Part shown: positions 37,160-49,414 of the stretch, piece after piece
Numbering within the stretch: the stretch's first letter is position 1
Layout: every line of letters starts with the position of its first letter
Source: Capsicum annuum
Lineage: Eukaryota > Streptophyta > Magnoliopsida > Solanales > Solanaceae
Direction of reading: 5' to 3'
DNA: 64,000 bases
Assembly: GCF_002878395.1 (NCBI RefSeq)
Contig: NC_061118.1
Span: 86,823,866-86,887,865, forward strand
Position numbers and translations under genes: made by a program
The notes under the pieces: generated by a model
What the model was told of the DNA's origin: nothing
Seen by the model: only the letters and a program-made list of their open reading frames with translations
Databases searched by the model: none

Positions 37160-37658
37160 ATAAGATTTCCCAATAGATAAAATTATCTTTTCACCATACC
37201 TTGATTTATTATTTAATTAAATTAAAGACTCTTAAAATATATGGAAAAAAGTTAAATATTCTAAAATATGTGGAAAGAAATTAAGAACTTCTAAAGTATA
37301 TGAAAGGAGGTTAAGGACTCCTAAAATATATGGAAGAACCTGATAAAATAAATATATGAGAAGAAATTAATGATATGCCATTTAGGTTTTATGACTATAA
37401 AAGTCAATTACGATGATGAGTAAAATAGATAGGCCATAAGATTAATCCATAACTACAGACTCCACATTAGTTTTCGGTGTAGTTTTTAAATAAATATAAT
37501 GTTTACTCTTATTAAAAAATATCTATGTTGTCATCTAATTATGTGATAATCATTAACAAGAAAAATAGAAAAAGAGGTTAAGAACTTAACTAGTCTTGTG
37601 ACTTAATTATCCACTGTACGACTATCTTCTAGCTATTCTTGCATATTTGGATAGAGTT
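37160..37658. other. Non-transposon spacer between TE2 and TE7
   Basis: About 500 AT-rich bases lying outside both LTR ends. Apart from a four-copy 30-bp minisatellite (37222-37340) I see no ORF, RNA gene or element remnant. It may be the original chromosomal DNA between the two oldest insertions. Confidence 0.55.
37222..37340. repeat. Minisatellite, four copies of a 30-bp unit
   Basis: Units begin at 37222, 37252 (29 bp), 37281 and 37311. Each starts 'ttaa', has a middle of the type 'ctaaaatatatgg' and ends purine-rich ('aaaaaag', 'aaagaaa', 'aaaggagg', 'aagaacc'). Units differ from each other at several bases, so the array is old. Confidence 0.85.
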
Positions 37659-40600
37659 TGTTAAAACCCAACTTCTCAGGTCATAATGGCACCTCCTATA
37701 TCCAGCCAGTAGGTAAGTTAAACCATAGCTCAAAATGAAAAGTAATTGACCAACTGGTTATAAATAAGGAAAACAGGAAAGAAATCTATACAATAACAAA
37801 GTAAGGGAAAGCGAAAACATATAAATAGACACCTAGCATACAATACATGTAGGGAAGATGACTAAACAAGAAAATGAATCCCTCCCAAGACATGGTAATG
37901 TCGGTACTAGAGCCACAACAACCCAAAATCAGAGTACTAAGCAGAATAAAAAATATACATGTATATACAGTAGTCTCAGAATGCAGAAGACCATAACTGG
38001 AATAGGTGGAGGAGGATGAACATAGAACTATAGAAAGATCACTTATTCTCCAAATCAATAGCAAGGCAGGAGGATAACATCAGTGCTAGTGGCTCGTACA
38101 TGAAATTACATGAGGTAAAATATGTAAAAGTGTAGTGTGAGTACCAAAGCAATGGGTACTCAGTAAGAATCATCGGCCGACTGAGCTCAATCTAGTAAAA
38201 TCATAAATATCATGCTAGTATGTAAGCTAAGTCAGTAGAAATAGGGGTAGAAATATGAATATCTACTGAGTTATGTAATATCTATAAAGGTAATAGATAA
38301 GGGAACTATAGGAAATAAAAAACTCAACAGCAATCAAGACAATCTAATTATAACCTAATTGGGGCCCATAAGGCCATAAGGCACACATAAGAAGAAAAGT
38401 AACCCTACCGAGCCCTTATGATCCAGCAGGTGCACACAAGAAGTAACTAAAGAAAAAAACATAAGTAACCACAACTCAACTGATATGAAGAAACCATTTT
38501 ATCCTAAATCCATGATAAGACTATGCATACATGCACTAAAAATTGAACTGACACCTATGGGTAGTAACGAACGATCATATGCCGAGCTCGAATGAGAAAT
38601 AGTCGCTAATAAAGAGAGGACATATGTCGAGTTCAAACCAAAAATAGTGGGTGATAAAGAAATGCTATATAAATCTTATAAAATAGAACTTAGAACCACT
38701 ATCAAGACTCCTAGAATAACCGTAACTAACACCAAAACACCCTAATCATATCGTAACAAGATATCATATTCGAACTAATAATCATAGCAACCATACCTCA
38801 ACCAAAAACTTGTTATCCATAGTTATCCTATCTTAACTATTGATACAAAAACAACATCGTAACCTTTGCCAGAGTCATGTCAGAACATAAAATAGATAGT
38901 AGAAATAAAGTATGTGGTCCCAAATCACAAATAAAATACATTTATATAAATATACACATAACTAGATTAATGGAAGAAATCCAAGGTTTATAAGCCTATT
39001 TTCGGACCATAAGGTCATAAATATCAATCTTCGGTGAATAAGGCCACTAATGCAAGGAAGATCCTCAATTACTAGGTTAAGAAAGAGTGTTGCAGGTCAA
39101 ATACTACTCTACCCTGGGAAAAGGGCTAAAAATTGGCCAAAAATGTCTAGATCAAACTCAACCCAAGGTAAGAGCCTAAAATTGTAGTAAAGAGCCTAAC
39201 TAAGCCTAAGGAGTCTTCAAGCCAAGTGTACTAGCTAAAAAGTATAGAGTAGGTCACTGCGGGTTCCTAAAAGAAACTTAGGTTAGCTCCTAGCCTAATC
39301 TAGTGTAAGGCTTTCCATATCAATCCCAAAGAACTAATAGCAATAATCCAAGGATGTTTCTATACTATACTAGGGTATAACAGGCCTGAATCTATTGAAT
39401 GGGGCATTAATCGAATAAATAAGGTGTAAAATACTAAATCTATAACTAGGCTAAAACTACCCACCAAAAAACTAGAATAATAGGACATTAATACCATTAA
39501 TAAGCTCAATATAAATATATGATATGCCTAGCCTACTTGGACATCGCGAAACTCTCGTTGAATCCACTAAACCAATGCTTTCCCCTTTTGAGAGGCCTCC
39601 GAGAGTTGCCGTGCTATCAAAACAATGATCAAGGAATCAAGACGATTAAAATGATATAAATGTTGGGCATAAATTCACAGGGTCAGAAATCAAACTGAAA
39701 ATAGCACATAGGCCCCACTTACAGAATCGCAAAATTAAAATCATATCATCATGCCACACTACTAAGGAATATAAGCCACTAAAATGTAGCCAATTCTGAA
39801 CTCAAATCAATACCAAACCAGCCCCCCAAAAAAATCCAAAAATAACCAACTAAAATGGTGAATTCAATGAAATTAAATCGGGAAACGTATGAATTATCGA
39901 TAGTATGGGCCCCACAAATATGCTCTCCATAAAAAACTAGCTCAATAGTGTGATCCCTCTTGAATTCCAAGCTCAATAGATCTCTAATGTTGTTTGTACT
40001 TAGAAAAAATAAAGAACAAAGCTATATATATTGTTATAGGTCCCATCTATGCAAATGCAGGACCTCTGTCATGAATGTGTATGTTGGGATAGTCAGATCT
40101 TTGCGAATGTATCCAATCCATCATGATCGCGAAGAAGAAGGTTAAAATACACTTTGTAAATACAAAGTCAAGCCTGTTAATGTGGAGGTCCAAAATCTTG
40201 GCCCACGCAAATAAGAACACCATTCTTGATCTACACCAGGTGCTGATCCACCAACTACTTTTTAAGTATTGAATACCCCAATCGGGCCCAAAAATTCAAA
40301 ATCCTATGAATGTAAATGAACAAAAATACACTACCAAATTTGGCATTACAAACTTAATTTTTCCATCAAAATTTTTATTTGAGGCCATTTTTGCCTAATT
40401 CTATCGAATAGCCCAAAATAAGTATGAAAGCCTCAGGACCCAAACCAAGGGTCCAATTAACCTAAATTTAATGTTTTTGAACTATTGAGACTACCTAAAA
40501 TGGTATCCAGGGCTATTTACCTAAGTCTTTTACTTAGGACCTATTTTTTTTACTTTAAAAGCTCCTAAATAGGGAAAGGCTCTAAAAACCAATTAGACTA

Positions 40601-40718
40601 ATCAATAACCAAACTATCAGCCCTAGTAAGTCATAAATGACCTGGGCCAGCTATACAAAAACTCTAAATAAGGAAATGCACAAATATAATTAAAATTATC
40701 TCAAGGTTCATTACAACA
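37659..40718 (-). repeat. TE7 3' LTR, about 3.06 kb
   Basis: On the minus strand it begins TGTTGTAATGA at 40718 (compare TGTTCTAATGA in TE2), preceded by 'tttaatagtaga', and ends GTTGGGTTTTAACA at 37659. On the plus strand the edge reads TGTTAAAACCCAAC. It is unusually long and holds no recognised coding sequence. The partner LTR is outside the window, so the ends rest on terminal bases and on the neighbouring integrase tail. Confidence 0.65.
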
Positions 40719-40769
40719 TCTACTATTAAAAGGCATTTTATACCCAAAAGTAAAGGATTAAAAACTACC

Positions 40770-42108
40770 TATAGGCGCAAACAGGTAGGGTTAATGGGTT
40801 TGGATTTTAGGCTTTATCTTTAGGTAGCCTCCTCAACTGGATGGTGAGGATACTAAACCTTAATTGCAAATGTCTTTGGAGTGCGACCGCTTGACATTTG
40901 TTGACAAAATGGACATAGGCTCCTTTACAGCCACTAAAATCTCTTCCAATTGAACTGAGTTCTACCGAAGCATATGATACTTATTTATGATACACTGCAA
41001 TAAGATACATACATGAATCATTGGGTGAATGTTTGAAAAGGCTGGAGGCAACTCCATCTCATATGATACTTGCCCAACTATCTGTAGGAACTTTAATGGT
41101 CTAATATATATGGGTCTGAGTTTGCCCCTTCTCCCAAACCTAATCATGCCCTTCATGGGTGACACTCGCAAAAATAACCGATCACTAACTCTAAATCTTA
41201 TAGCATGAATTCTAGGTCAGAATAACTCTTATACCTTCTCTGACCTACCCACATCCAATTTTGAATCACCCAAACTTGGTCATAAAGAAAATTTGTACCA
41301 CAAGCTTAACTATAAAAGTCTCAAACTAAGAAAATAGAGATCGACATCACGTACCATACAATTCCTTACATGGGCTATCTGAATACTAGAATGAAATCAA
41401 TTATTATACTCAAACTCTGCCAAAGCCAAAATTGATCCCAATAACCTCCAAAATCCAACACACAAGTGCAAGGTGTATCCTTTAAAACTAGAATAGTTTG
41501 CTCCAATTTCCCATCAGTCTAGAGATGAAATATAATGCTAAGATTAACCTGGGTACCTAAATTTTCCTAAAATATTCTTTAGATACTATAAGTAAATTAA
41601 GAACCTCAATATAAACCACCTCTCGAATTTAGACATTGCCCGATCTCTCTACACTATAGAAGAAATAGACATGGTTAAAATGAGCATATTTGGTCAATCA
41701 AACAATGATGACCAAAATTCTATCAAAACCATAAGAAGTGAGAGGCAGAACCCCTAAAAAAATCCATAGTAACCTATTCCTACTTCCACTCGAGAATGGG
41801 CAAACTTTAATGCAATCCATAAAGTCTTTAATTTTTAGTCTTTACCTACTAACAACAAAGGCAATAATCCACTAACTTTACTATATATATCCTCTTACCA
41901 CTTCACAATTAATGCTACCTTAAATCCCCATACCTCTTAGTCTTAGCCATCCCATGGTGAATAGAATACCTCGAGCTATGAGCCTCATGAAGAATCAACT
42001 GAATCAAATATCTAACCCTGGAAATATAAATATGACCATCGAATCTTAAAACACCATCATAATCTAGGGTAGCACAGCTAGACTTACCTTGCAATACCTG
42101 ACCTCCGA
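40770..42108 (-). pseudogene. TE7 integrase and chromodomain-like tail
   Basis: Next to the break at 42108 the minus strand reads GKSSCATLDYDGVLRFDGHIY then EAHSSRYSIHHGMAK, the region leading into the integrase zinc finger. The 40962-41171 segment has KGMIRFGRRGKLRPIYI and QVSYEMELPPAFSNIHPMIHV, the integrase C-terminal GPF/Y-like part. A frame near 40830-40870 gives YPHHPVEEAT, typical of the chromodomain-like end. Between these, the catalytic core (41180-41900) is heavily decayed. The TE8 LTR starts immediately at 42109. Confidence 0.75.
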
Positions 42109-43554
42109 TGAGTAGTGAATTTACCACTCATTTACATCTAAAATTTATTCATACCATTATTATTTAAAGGTATGAATGAGACAAAGTTTGTTATTTGAAT
42201 GAACTAATTTCCATATTTTATAGGCATAAATATGATAAGAAAGAAAGATATTGATTTCAACTAAAAATAAACCAAAAAGAGAAGAAAGGTGTAAGTTGGA
42301 AGACCCTGCACATAATTAGGCTGATTTACCGCAATCACGGTCCTTGCAGCCAGTTAAGTTTTTGTCAGCCTTCTATGATGGTGATAATCTAAAGGAGATA
42401 ATGGTGACCCCATTCACTAGTAATCTATCACGATCGTATCAACACAGGCTTATGGAACATGGAAAGAAATGAAATTTTTCATAGTTGGTTCCACATCTAA
42501 ATAGGTTCAAAAATACCTTCACTTGGGCATTATTGACTTTTGAAATTAAAAATGGAAGACTTGGTGAACCCTAGAACTTAGATTTGAATTTTCCAATTAG
42601 ATTTTGGTGAAATTAAAGTATAAATTTAAGACTTTTATTATTTTACACCGCCATGGATTCTATGAATGAACTTTTTGGTATATCTCTTCTCTTTATCTTT
42701 ATGAATAGCTAAACTTTCTTGTCTTGGGATTATGTTGAACTAAGGTGAAATTTTATGGGGGTAATGATGTATTTATGCGGATTCTAGTTTGTTGGTGGTG
42801 GGTTTCACTATTGATTATTTGAATCAGTTGGGATTTATAGGTGAAAACCCCAAATGCTTAAAATGGATTTGTGGGTGAAAATCCAAATTCTTGAAATCTC
42901 ACATCTTTTTTGAAAGAGGGATGTGGGTGAACTATTGGAACCCATATCATCCTTGAAAGAGGGATATGGGTGACAAGTCAATAGTGAACAATAGTAGATA
43001 TGATTTTCTATCTTTTTACTATTATAGAAATAAGGGTGAGTAGAGAGTTAGCCATGGCGTGGGCATCTTCCTAGAAATAAGGATGCCTAATTGAGGTATT
43101 AGGTGGTTTCAATTGACATACTCGTGTGGTATCCAAAAAGATCAATGAGTGATATTCTTGAGGTCTTTATGACAAACTAGCCTAAAGGACCTTCGACCTT
43201 GCCTACCATATCGTTAATGACTAAAATCTGCACCAAGTTATCATGTACCCATGCATAACTTTCCCTTAGGTAGTCATAATCCCAAGGTCCTTTTTATATT
43301 GGATTTTCAATCGCATTGTTACTGTTAGATTGTTAACTTGAACAGATTTTGATAGAACTACGTTATAAACAAACAACCCCATTTTAAATTATGTATTTTA
43401 TTTTTATTTCACTATGAGCATACCTTTAGATGCCATTGACACCCAAAGGTTTTGAAGACTAGATTCATTCCTTGTAGATTCTACCTCCACATAAGTTGAG
43501 CTATTGATAATGACCGTCCTTTGTGACATGCCATAGTATAGTTGAGTGTTATCA
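42109..43554 (+). repeat. TE8 5' LTR
   Basis: It runs TGAGTAGTGAATTTACC...GAGTGTTATCA (1446 bp) and aligns from end to end with 52205-53665. Shared text includes 'cttcctagaaata.ggatgcctaatt', 'ggaccttcgacct' and 'catgcataact'. By eye the copies agree at well over four of five bases. Differences are mostly transitions, as expected for an old methylated insertion. Confidence 0.88.
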
Positions 43555-43574
43555 AAATAGCATCATTGCTGAGG
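43555..43574 (+). other. TE8 primer-binding site (decayed tRNA-Asp type)
   Basis: TAGCATCATTGCTGAGGA begins five bases after the LTR end (43559). Compared with the usual TGGCGCCGTTGCCGGGGA it has six changes, all C to T or G to A, including every CpG. Confidence 0.75.
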
Positions 43575-43699
43575 AGTGAGATTTAGTTTTCACTTGTACG
43601 GTATGGATTGTCGCTTTGGGTATACCCATGGTGATTTTGATTTACTTTGTTTGTTGTTTTTGTTCTTTGTAGGTGATCATTATTTCATCCAAATATCCA

Positions 43700-45218
43700 A
43701 GAGTAAACAGGCATCATTGGCAATGTATCATTTGAATATGTTGAAGAAATGGATTATCTTAGTGATAAAGAGCACGCTAGAGCTATTAGTAATCCACTTT
43801 TTGGGGAAATAGTTTATTTTATATCACAAGTGGCATGCTCTAATTGCTTCACATAAAGGGTCTCTTCAAGGCGTAAGCACATGAGGACCCCAATTTGCAT
43901 TTGAAAATCTTTGTTGAAGTTTGTGCCCTCTTTGACATTGCCTAAATAACACAAGAATCCATATGGTTATGTCTCCTCCCATTTCTCTATTAGGTGAGGC
44001 GACATAGTGCCTTCAATCTTTTCCAGCAGAATCAATCACCTCGTGGGCTACACTTATAGAGGCATTCTTTAATAAATACCTTACACCATCCAAGATACTA
44101 ATATTGAGAGACAAAATCATAAACTTTTATTAATTTCATGGTTATCCATGGTATGAAGCATGGGTGAGATTTATGGAGAAGTTCTTGAAATGCCCTAATC
44201 ACGAATGCCAAAAAAGATGATTCTCCATGTTTTCTATAGGGAATTGGACCAAACCAATAAAGCTATAGTGAATAATACATCTAATGGGTCCCTTGTTAAA
44301 TCATCGTATGGGGTTGCATCAATGGTGTTAGACTAAGTGGCTAGTTTTACTAAGGGTTGGAACACAAAGGATGACGAGGTGGACATAGGTGCTACCTCCT
44401 TATCCTTTATGAGTCAACATCAACAATATTAAGAGGAAGCAAAAGATTCAAGAACAATGAAGGAAATATCACACCTTGAACTTCTTACTAAACATGTGTT
44501 GGGGACCCCCATTGAAAGAGTAAATGTTATAGATGCAAAGATACCAAGGCATTTGAAGATGAGGAAGAAAATGTACTTGATATTGGGAGAAGATGGTTGT
44601 CGAATTATCTGGAGGATTTCCACATTACCTCTCAAGGTAAATGTAGGAATCATGGTCATAATTATAAAAATTGGGGCATAACTCAATATGAAAGGGATGG
44701 ATGCATGAATGGAGATATTTTGTTTTAAATCTTTGTTGGAGTTGAAGGGACTGACATGATAGTGAAAGAAATAAGGAATGACTTCTCCAAGCTTCATCAA
44801 ATGGTGGATTCTCATTTAACCACCATAAAACAACTAGAAGTAAAATTGAATCAAATATCGGTGCACTACATGGAAAGACAAAGTGAAGAAGTACCAGGTG
44901 GTATGGCCACAAATGCTATTGTCACTTGAAGTGGAAAAATTATTGGCAAAGGTATGGAACTTGATTATGCTCCCAACGAAAGATAAAATGATAAGCAAGC
45001 AAATATGAAGAGAAAGAGGTTAAATAATGATGAGTTAAGAACATATGAGATTACCTTTGAAAATTCAAAGATGAAATAATGTCAAATTTTCTCAATGCCA
45101 CCCATCACAATTCCTTCTCCTTTCCCTCAACGGTTCTTGAAAATTATGGAAAATTCTAAGTTCAAAATTTCCTTAATAAATTTAGCAATCTCTCCATCAA
45201 CATTCTTTAATTAAAGCA
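43700..45218 (+). pseudogene. TE8 gag remnant
   Basis: Blocks of Athila-type gag are visible in changing frames. One, with KMILHVFYRELDQTNKAIVNN, lies near 44215-44280, followed by SYGVASMVLD. A C-terminal block near 44730-44900 has KEIRNDFSKLHQMVDSHLTTI and MERQSEEVPGGMATNAIV. It would build the cytoplasmic particle. No zinc knuckle is seen. The initiating ATG cannot be assigned; a T-rich tract ending in TTTGTAG at 43672 lies just upstream and may be a splice acceptor. Frames are interrupted. Confidence 0.7.
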
Positions 45219-48190
45219 TTGAAAGATATGCCAAGGTATGCTAAATTTATGAAGGAGTTGGTCTCCAAGAAGCAGCTTGTGGAGGATGAGACAATAGAAG
45301 TAACATATTATTATAGTGTCATTATGTCTAGAACAATCATGAGAAAGAATATAATTTCATGTACCATTGGAATTTTTAAGTTTTCAAAAGCCTTGTGTTA
45401 CCTCACGACAAGTGTAAATTTAATGCCATATGCCATTTTCACAAGCTCGGATTAGGGAAACTTTAACCCACCACAATGAGATTACTCATGACCAACCAAT
45501 CCATCAAGAAACCTATGGGAATACTTTATTATGTTCTAGTTAAAGTTTACTGATTTATCTTCCAGCCTAACTTTGTGATCTTTATAGTGTTTTGGACCAT
45601 GAAATTCCTATTATTCTCGATAGGCCATTCATAGCCACTGGGAAAGTATTGGTAGATGTAGAATGCGGCGAGATAAAATTTTACCTAAATAATAAAGAGG
45701 TTTATTTAAATATATGTAAGTCCATGAAAGAACGAATGGATTTACAAGTAGTATTAGTGATTGATACCATTGACTGTGAGGTGATGAATCATCTCAATAT
45801 GAGTTTAGTGGATCATCCATTGGTAGGGGTTTTGTAGTATTGTAAAAGAGAAAAAATTGAAGAGTTTGATGAAGGGGTTGAATCTTTAATAGGACTTGGA
45901 TCTCATACCAAGAACCCAGTGAAATTGGACCTTAATCTTAAAAATTGTGAGAGCCCACCCATAAAACCATCCATTCTTGAGCCACCCAAAATTTAATTAA
46001 AGTCGTTGCTGCCTCATCTTAAATATGTGTTCTTGGGGGATGGATAGACTTTACCTATCATTATTTCAAGTGATCTTCAGCCCTACCAAGTGGAAGTTTT
46101 GATGTTGGTGGTGAAAAAATTCATTCAATCCATTGGATGGACAATTACAGATATTATAGGAATAGCCTACAACATTTGTTCCCAAAAAGTCAAGCTATAA
46201 CAAGATCATATGCCAAGTGTGTAAAATCAAAGGAGGCTAAATCAACCCATGAAAGAAGTGGTAAAGAAGGAAATTATAAAGTTCCTTTGACATGGGAGTC
46301 ATCTATCCTATATCCAATAGCACTTGGGTGAGCCCGGTGCAATGTGTTCTAAAAAGGCGGTATTACAGTAGTCGAGAATGAAAAGAGCGACCTTATTTCC
46401 ATTTGAACGATCATGAGGAGGCAGGTATACATGGATTATTGAAATTTAAACTCTTGGACTGAAAAGGACCACTTCCTTATACAATTAATAGACCAAATGC
46501 TAGATAGGTTAGCCAGGCCGGGGTGGTATTAATTTTTAGATGGTTATTCAGGGTACAATCAAATTTTTATTTCCCTGGAAGACCAAGAGAAAACAACTTT
46601 CACTTTCCCCTAAGGTACATTCGCGTTCAAGCGGATGCCATTTAGTTTATCTAATTCACCGATAACTTTTCAACGTTGTATGCAATCAATCTTTGCAGAT
46701 ATGGTCCAGGATTCGATGGAAGTATTCATGGATAATTTGTCGGTAGTAGGGAACTCCTTTGAATTATGTCTTGAGCATCTAAGCAAGGTACTTGAGATAT
46801 GTATAGAAACCGACCTTGTACTCAATTAGGAGAAATGCCATTTCATGGTCAAGGAGGGTATTGTGTTGGTCGACAAAATCTCGCGGAATAGAATACAAGT
46901 TGATCAAGCTAAGATAGAGGTAATAGCCAAGTTGCTACCCCTTATTTCCAAAAAGGGTGTTTAGAATTTCCTTAGACATGTCGGGTTTTACCGGCAATTT
47001 ATTAAGGATTTCTCCAAAATAGCTCATCTAATGTGAAAGATCCTTGAAAGGAGGAACAATTTCATTTTGATGATGCATGTTTGAAGTCCTTTAATTGACT
47101 CAAGGAGTTGTTTATTTTGGCTCCCATTATTGTGGCTCCCAATTAGTCATCCCCGTGTGAAGTGATGTGTGATGCAAGTAGGATTGCATTAGGAACGATT
47201 TTAGAGTAACACAAGGAAAAGACATTTCACCCTATCTATTATGCAAGTAACTCCTTCAACGATGCTCAACATAACTCCACCATTACCGAGCAAGAATTAT
47301 TGGCGGTAGTATATGTTTTTGTTAAATTTTGCGCCTACTTGGTAGGAACAAAAGCAATAGTATACACGGATTATGCCATCCTCAAATACCTCATATCGAA
47401 GAATAAACCTAAGCCATACCTTATTAGATGGATCTTTCTCTTGCAAGAATTTGATTTTGAGGTGAAGTATAGAAAGGGTTATGAAAACCAAGTGGCCATC
47501 TATCTTTATTGTCTTGAGAGTAATCATGAAAAGCATGGGGAAAATGAGATCGACGATGCCTTTCTTAATGAGTTAGTTAAATCTCGGTAAAAGGCATGCG
47601 ACGGTATACCGACTATGCTAATTATATGGTGAGTGGTATACCTTTCGAGGGTCTTAGTTATCATCAAAAGAAGAAGTTCTTGTTCTATGTAAAAAATTAT
47701 TTTTGGGATGAACCCTTCCTATTTTGGTATTACATATATTATGTGATTAGGTGTTGTGTCATGGAAGTTGAAATGAAGGATTTCCTTGAAGAATGTCACT
47801 CGTCACCTTACGGTGGCAACTATGGGGGAATCTGGACCACCTCTAAAATTCATGAATGTAGGTATTATTGGCCTACCATTCATACATATTCCATTGAGTG
47901 GGTAAAAACATGTCATCAATGTCAAATTCAAGATGGAATATTGAGAAGATATGAAATGCCCCTTTAATCAAATCTTGAAGTTGAACTATTTGATGTGTGG
48001 GGAATTGATTTTATGGGCCCTTTTGTGAGCTCTTTTGGAAACCAATATATATTGGTGTCAGTAGATTATTTTTCTAAATGGGTGGAATCTATGGAACTTC
48101 CAAATAATGAGAGAAAGTGTGGCACTTTATTTTTGAAGAAATACATCTTTACATGGTTTGAAACACGGTATGTAGTCATTAGTGACAGAG

Positions 48191-48195
48191 GTTAA
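48191..48195 (+). repeat. Left target-site duplication of TE9
   Basis: GTTAA, immediately before the solo LTR; pairs with GCTAA at 49410-49414 (one mismatch). Confidence 0.75.
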
Positions 48196-49409
48196 TGATC
48201 TTGGGTGTATTTATACGCCTAAGCATCATAACTTATCCATGTTTTAGCTAAGTTTAGAGAACAAAATGCCTAGTTTCTTTTGTTTTTACTCTACTTCTAT
48301 GTAATTGAGCTAACTGATGTGATTAGCATGATTTCAGGTATTAATGAGGTAGATGAAGACATAATGGGACTATGGAATGCGGATGAAATATAACACAAGA
48401 GAGAGTAGCAGTCTGGACCAAATGTGGCACCTAAAAACTATGTCCAAGACTATTTTGTCATTTATAATTAGTTTAGGGACTCAGAAGGCAATTATGAGAG
48501 AAAAGATTATTAAAAGGCTTAATGCTGAATTTTTATTCATGATTGAATTATTCTATATTAGTTTTTGAAAGGAGAGTGGCGGCTTAGCTTGGGGAGAGAG
48601 AGAGAACATTTCTTCTCTCTTATTTTCACTATTCGCACACCAAGATCATCTTCTAGTTTTTGGTATGATGAATATTTCTATTGTGATTTTCTGTTTTATT
48701 CATGAGTAGCTAAGTTTACTAGTTAGGGTTATGGAAGCCTTGTAGCATACAATCTATTACTTTGGGTTTTGAATTCATTATGCATTGATTTGTTTACATC
48801 ATACTCTTTTCGTTTATCTTGAATTCTCGTGGTTTCAAACATAGAGGATATGCCTTAAAACGCAACTTGTTCAAAAGAAAGGTTGATGTTCGGAAAAGAG
48901 AGTAGTGACAAGAAAATAGGATTTCCAACCCCTATTTCATATGTTAATGCCTTAGTAGGATTACTTACTTGGAGATTTTGTATTGTTTTTGGTAAACGCT
49001 TTTGATTCGAGAGAACTAAAGTGAATTAGTCCTTGATGGTTGAGAAACAATAGGATTATGTTATTAAATACAATACGTTTCTCTGTAAGCACGATACATG
49101 TATGAATTTGTAGAGCCCATAGTTAGAAAGTATTGAAAACTACAAGGTGAACATAACCCTAGCTTGCTATTTCTCTGAATTTTAATACTACAACACGTAT
49201 TTCATCTTGTTAAACCAAAATCATTAAATTGTGAACTGAATCAAATCCCCCTATTTATTTTACGGAAATGAGAGATTAAAAGTCAACTAATCTGATACAA
49301 CCTAATTAAAACCATATTCCCTGTGGGATTCGACCCCAACCTAGTTGAGTTATATATTTGACAACGACCGCTTACTCTCTCGTAAGAGAGGTGTAATTTG
49401 GGCGTATCA
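48196..49409 (+). mobile_element. TE9: solo LTR in the TE8 integrase core
   Basis: The 1214-bp block runs TGATCTTGGGTGTAT...GGGCGTATCA with five-base flanks GTTAA/GCTAA. Its end zone ('ccctgtgggattcgaccccaacc', 'gacaacgaccgctta', 'gggcgtatca') resembles the ends of Athila/Tat LTRs, including those of TE4. It has no primer site, polypurine tract or coding sequence, so it is a solo LTR left by recombination between the two LTRs of a full element. Orientation is judged plus from the end motif. It separates SDRG from the following FCNR of the integrase. Confidence 0.85.
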
Positions 49410-49414
49410 GCTAA
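49410..49414 (+). repeat. Right target-site duplication of TE9
   Basis: GCTAA, immediately after the solo LTR; the integrase frame continues from here. Confidence 0.75.

Noticed and set aside
44429..44912. Two minus-strand frames of 95-128 codons
   Set aside because: Antisense to TE8 gag, whose motifs are on the plus strand.
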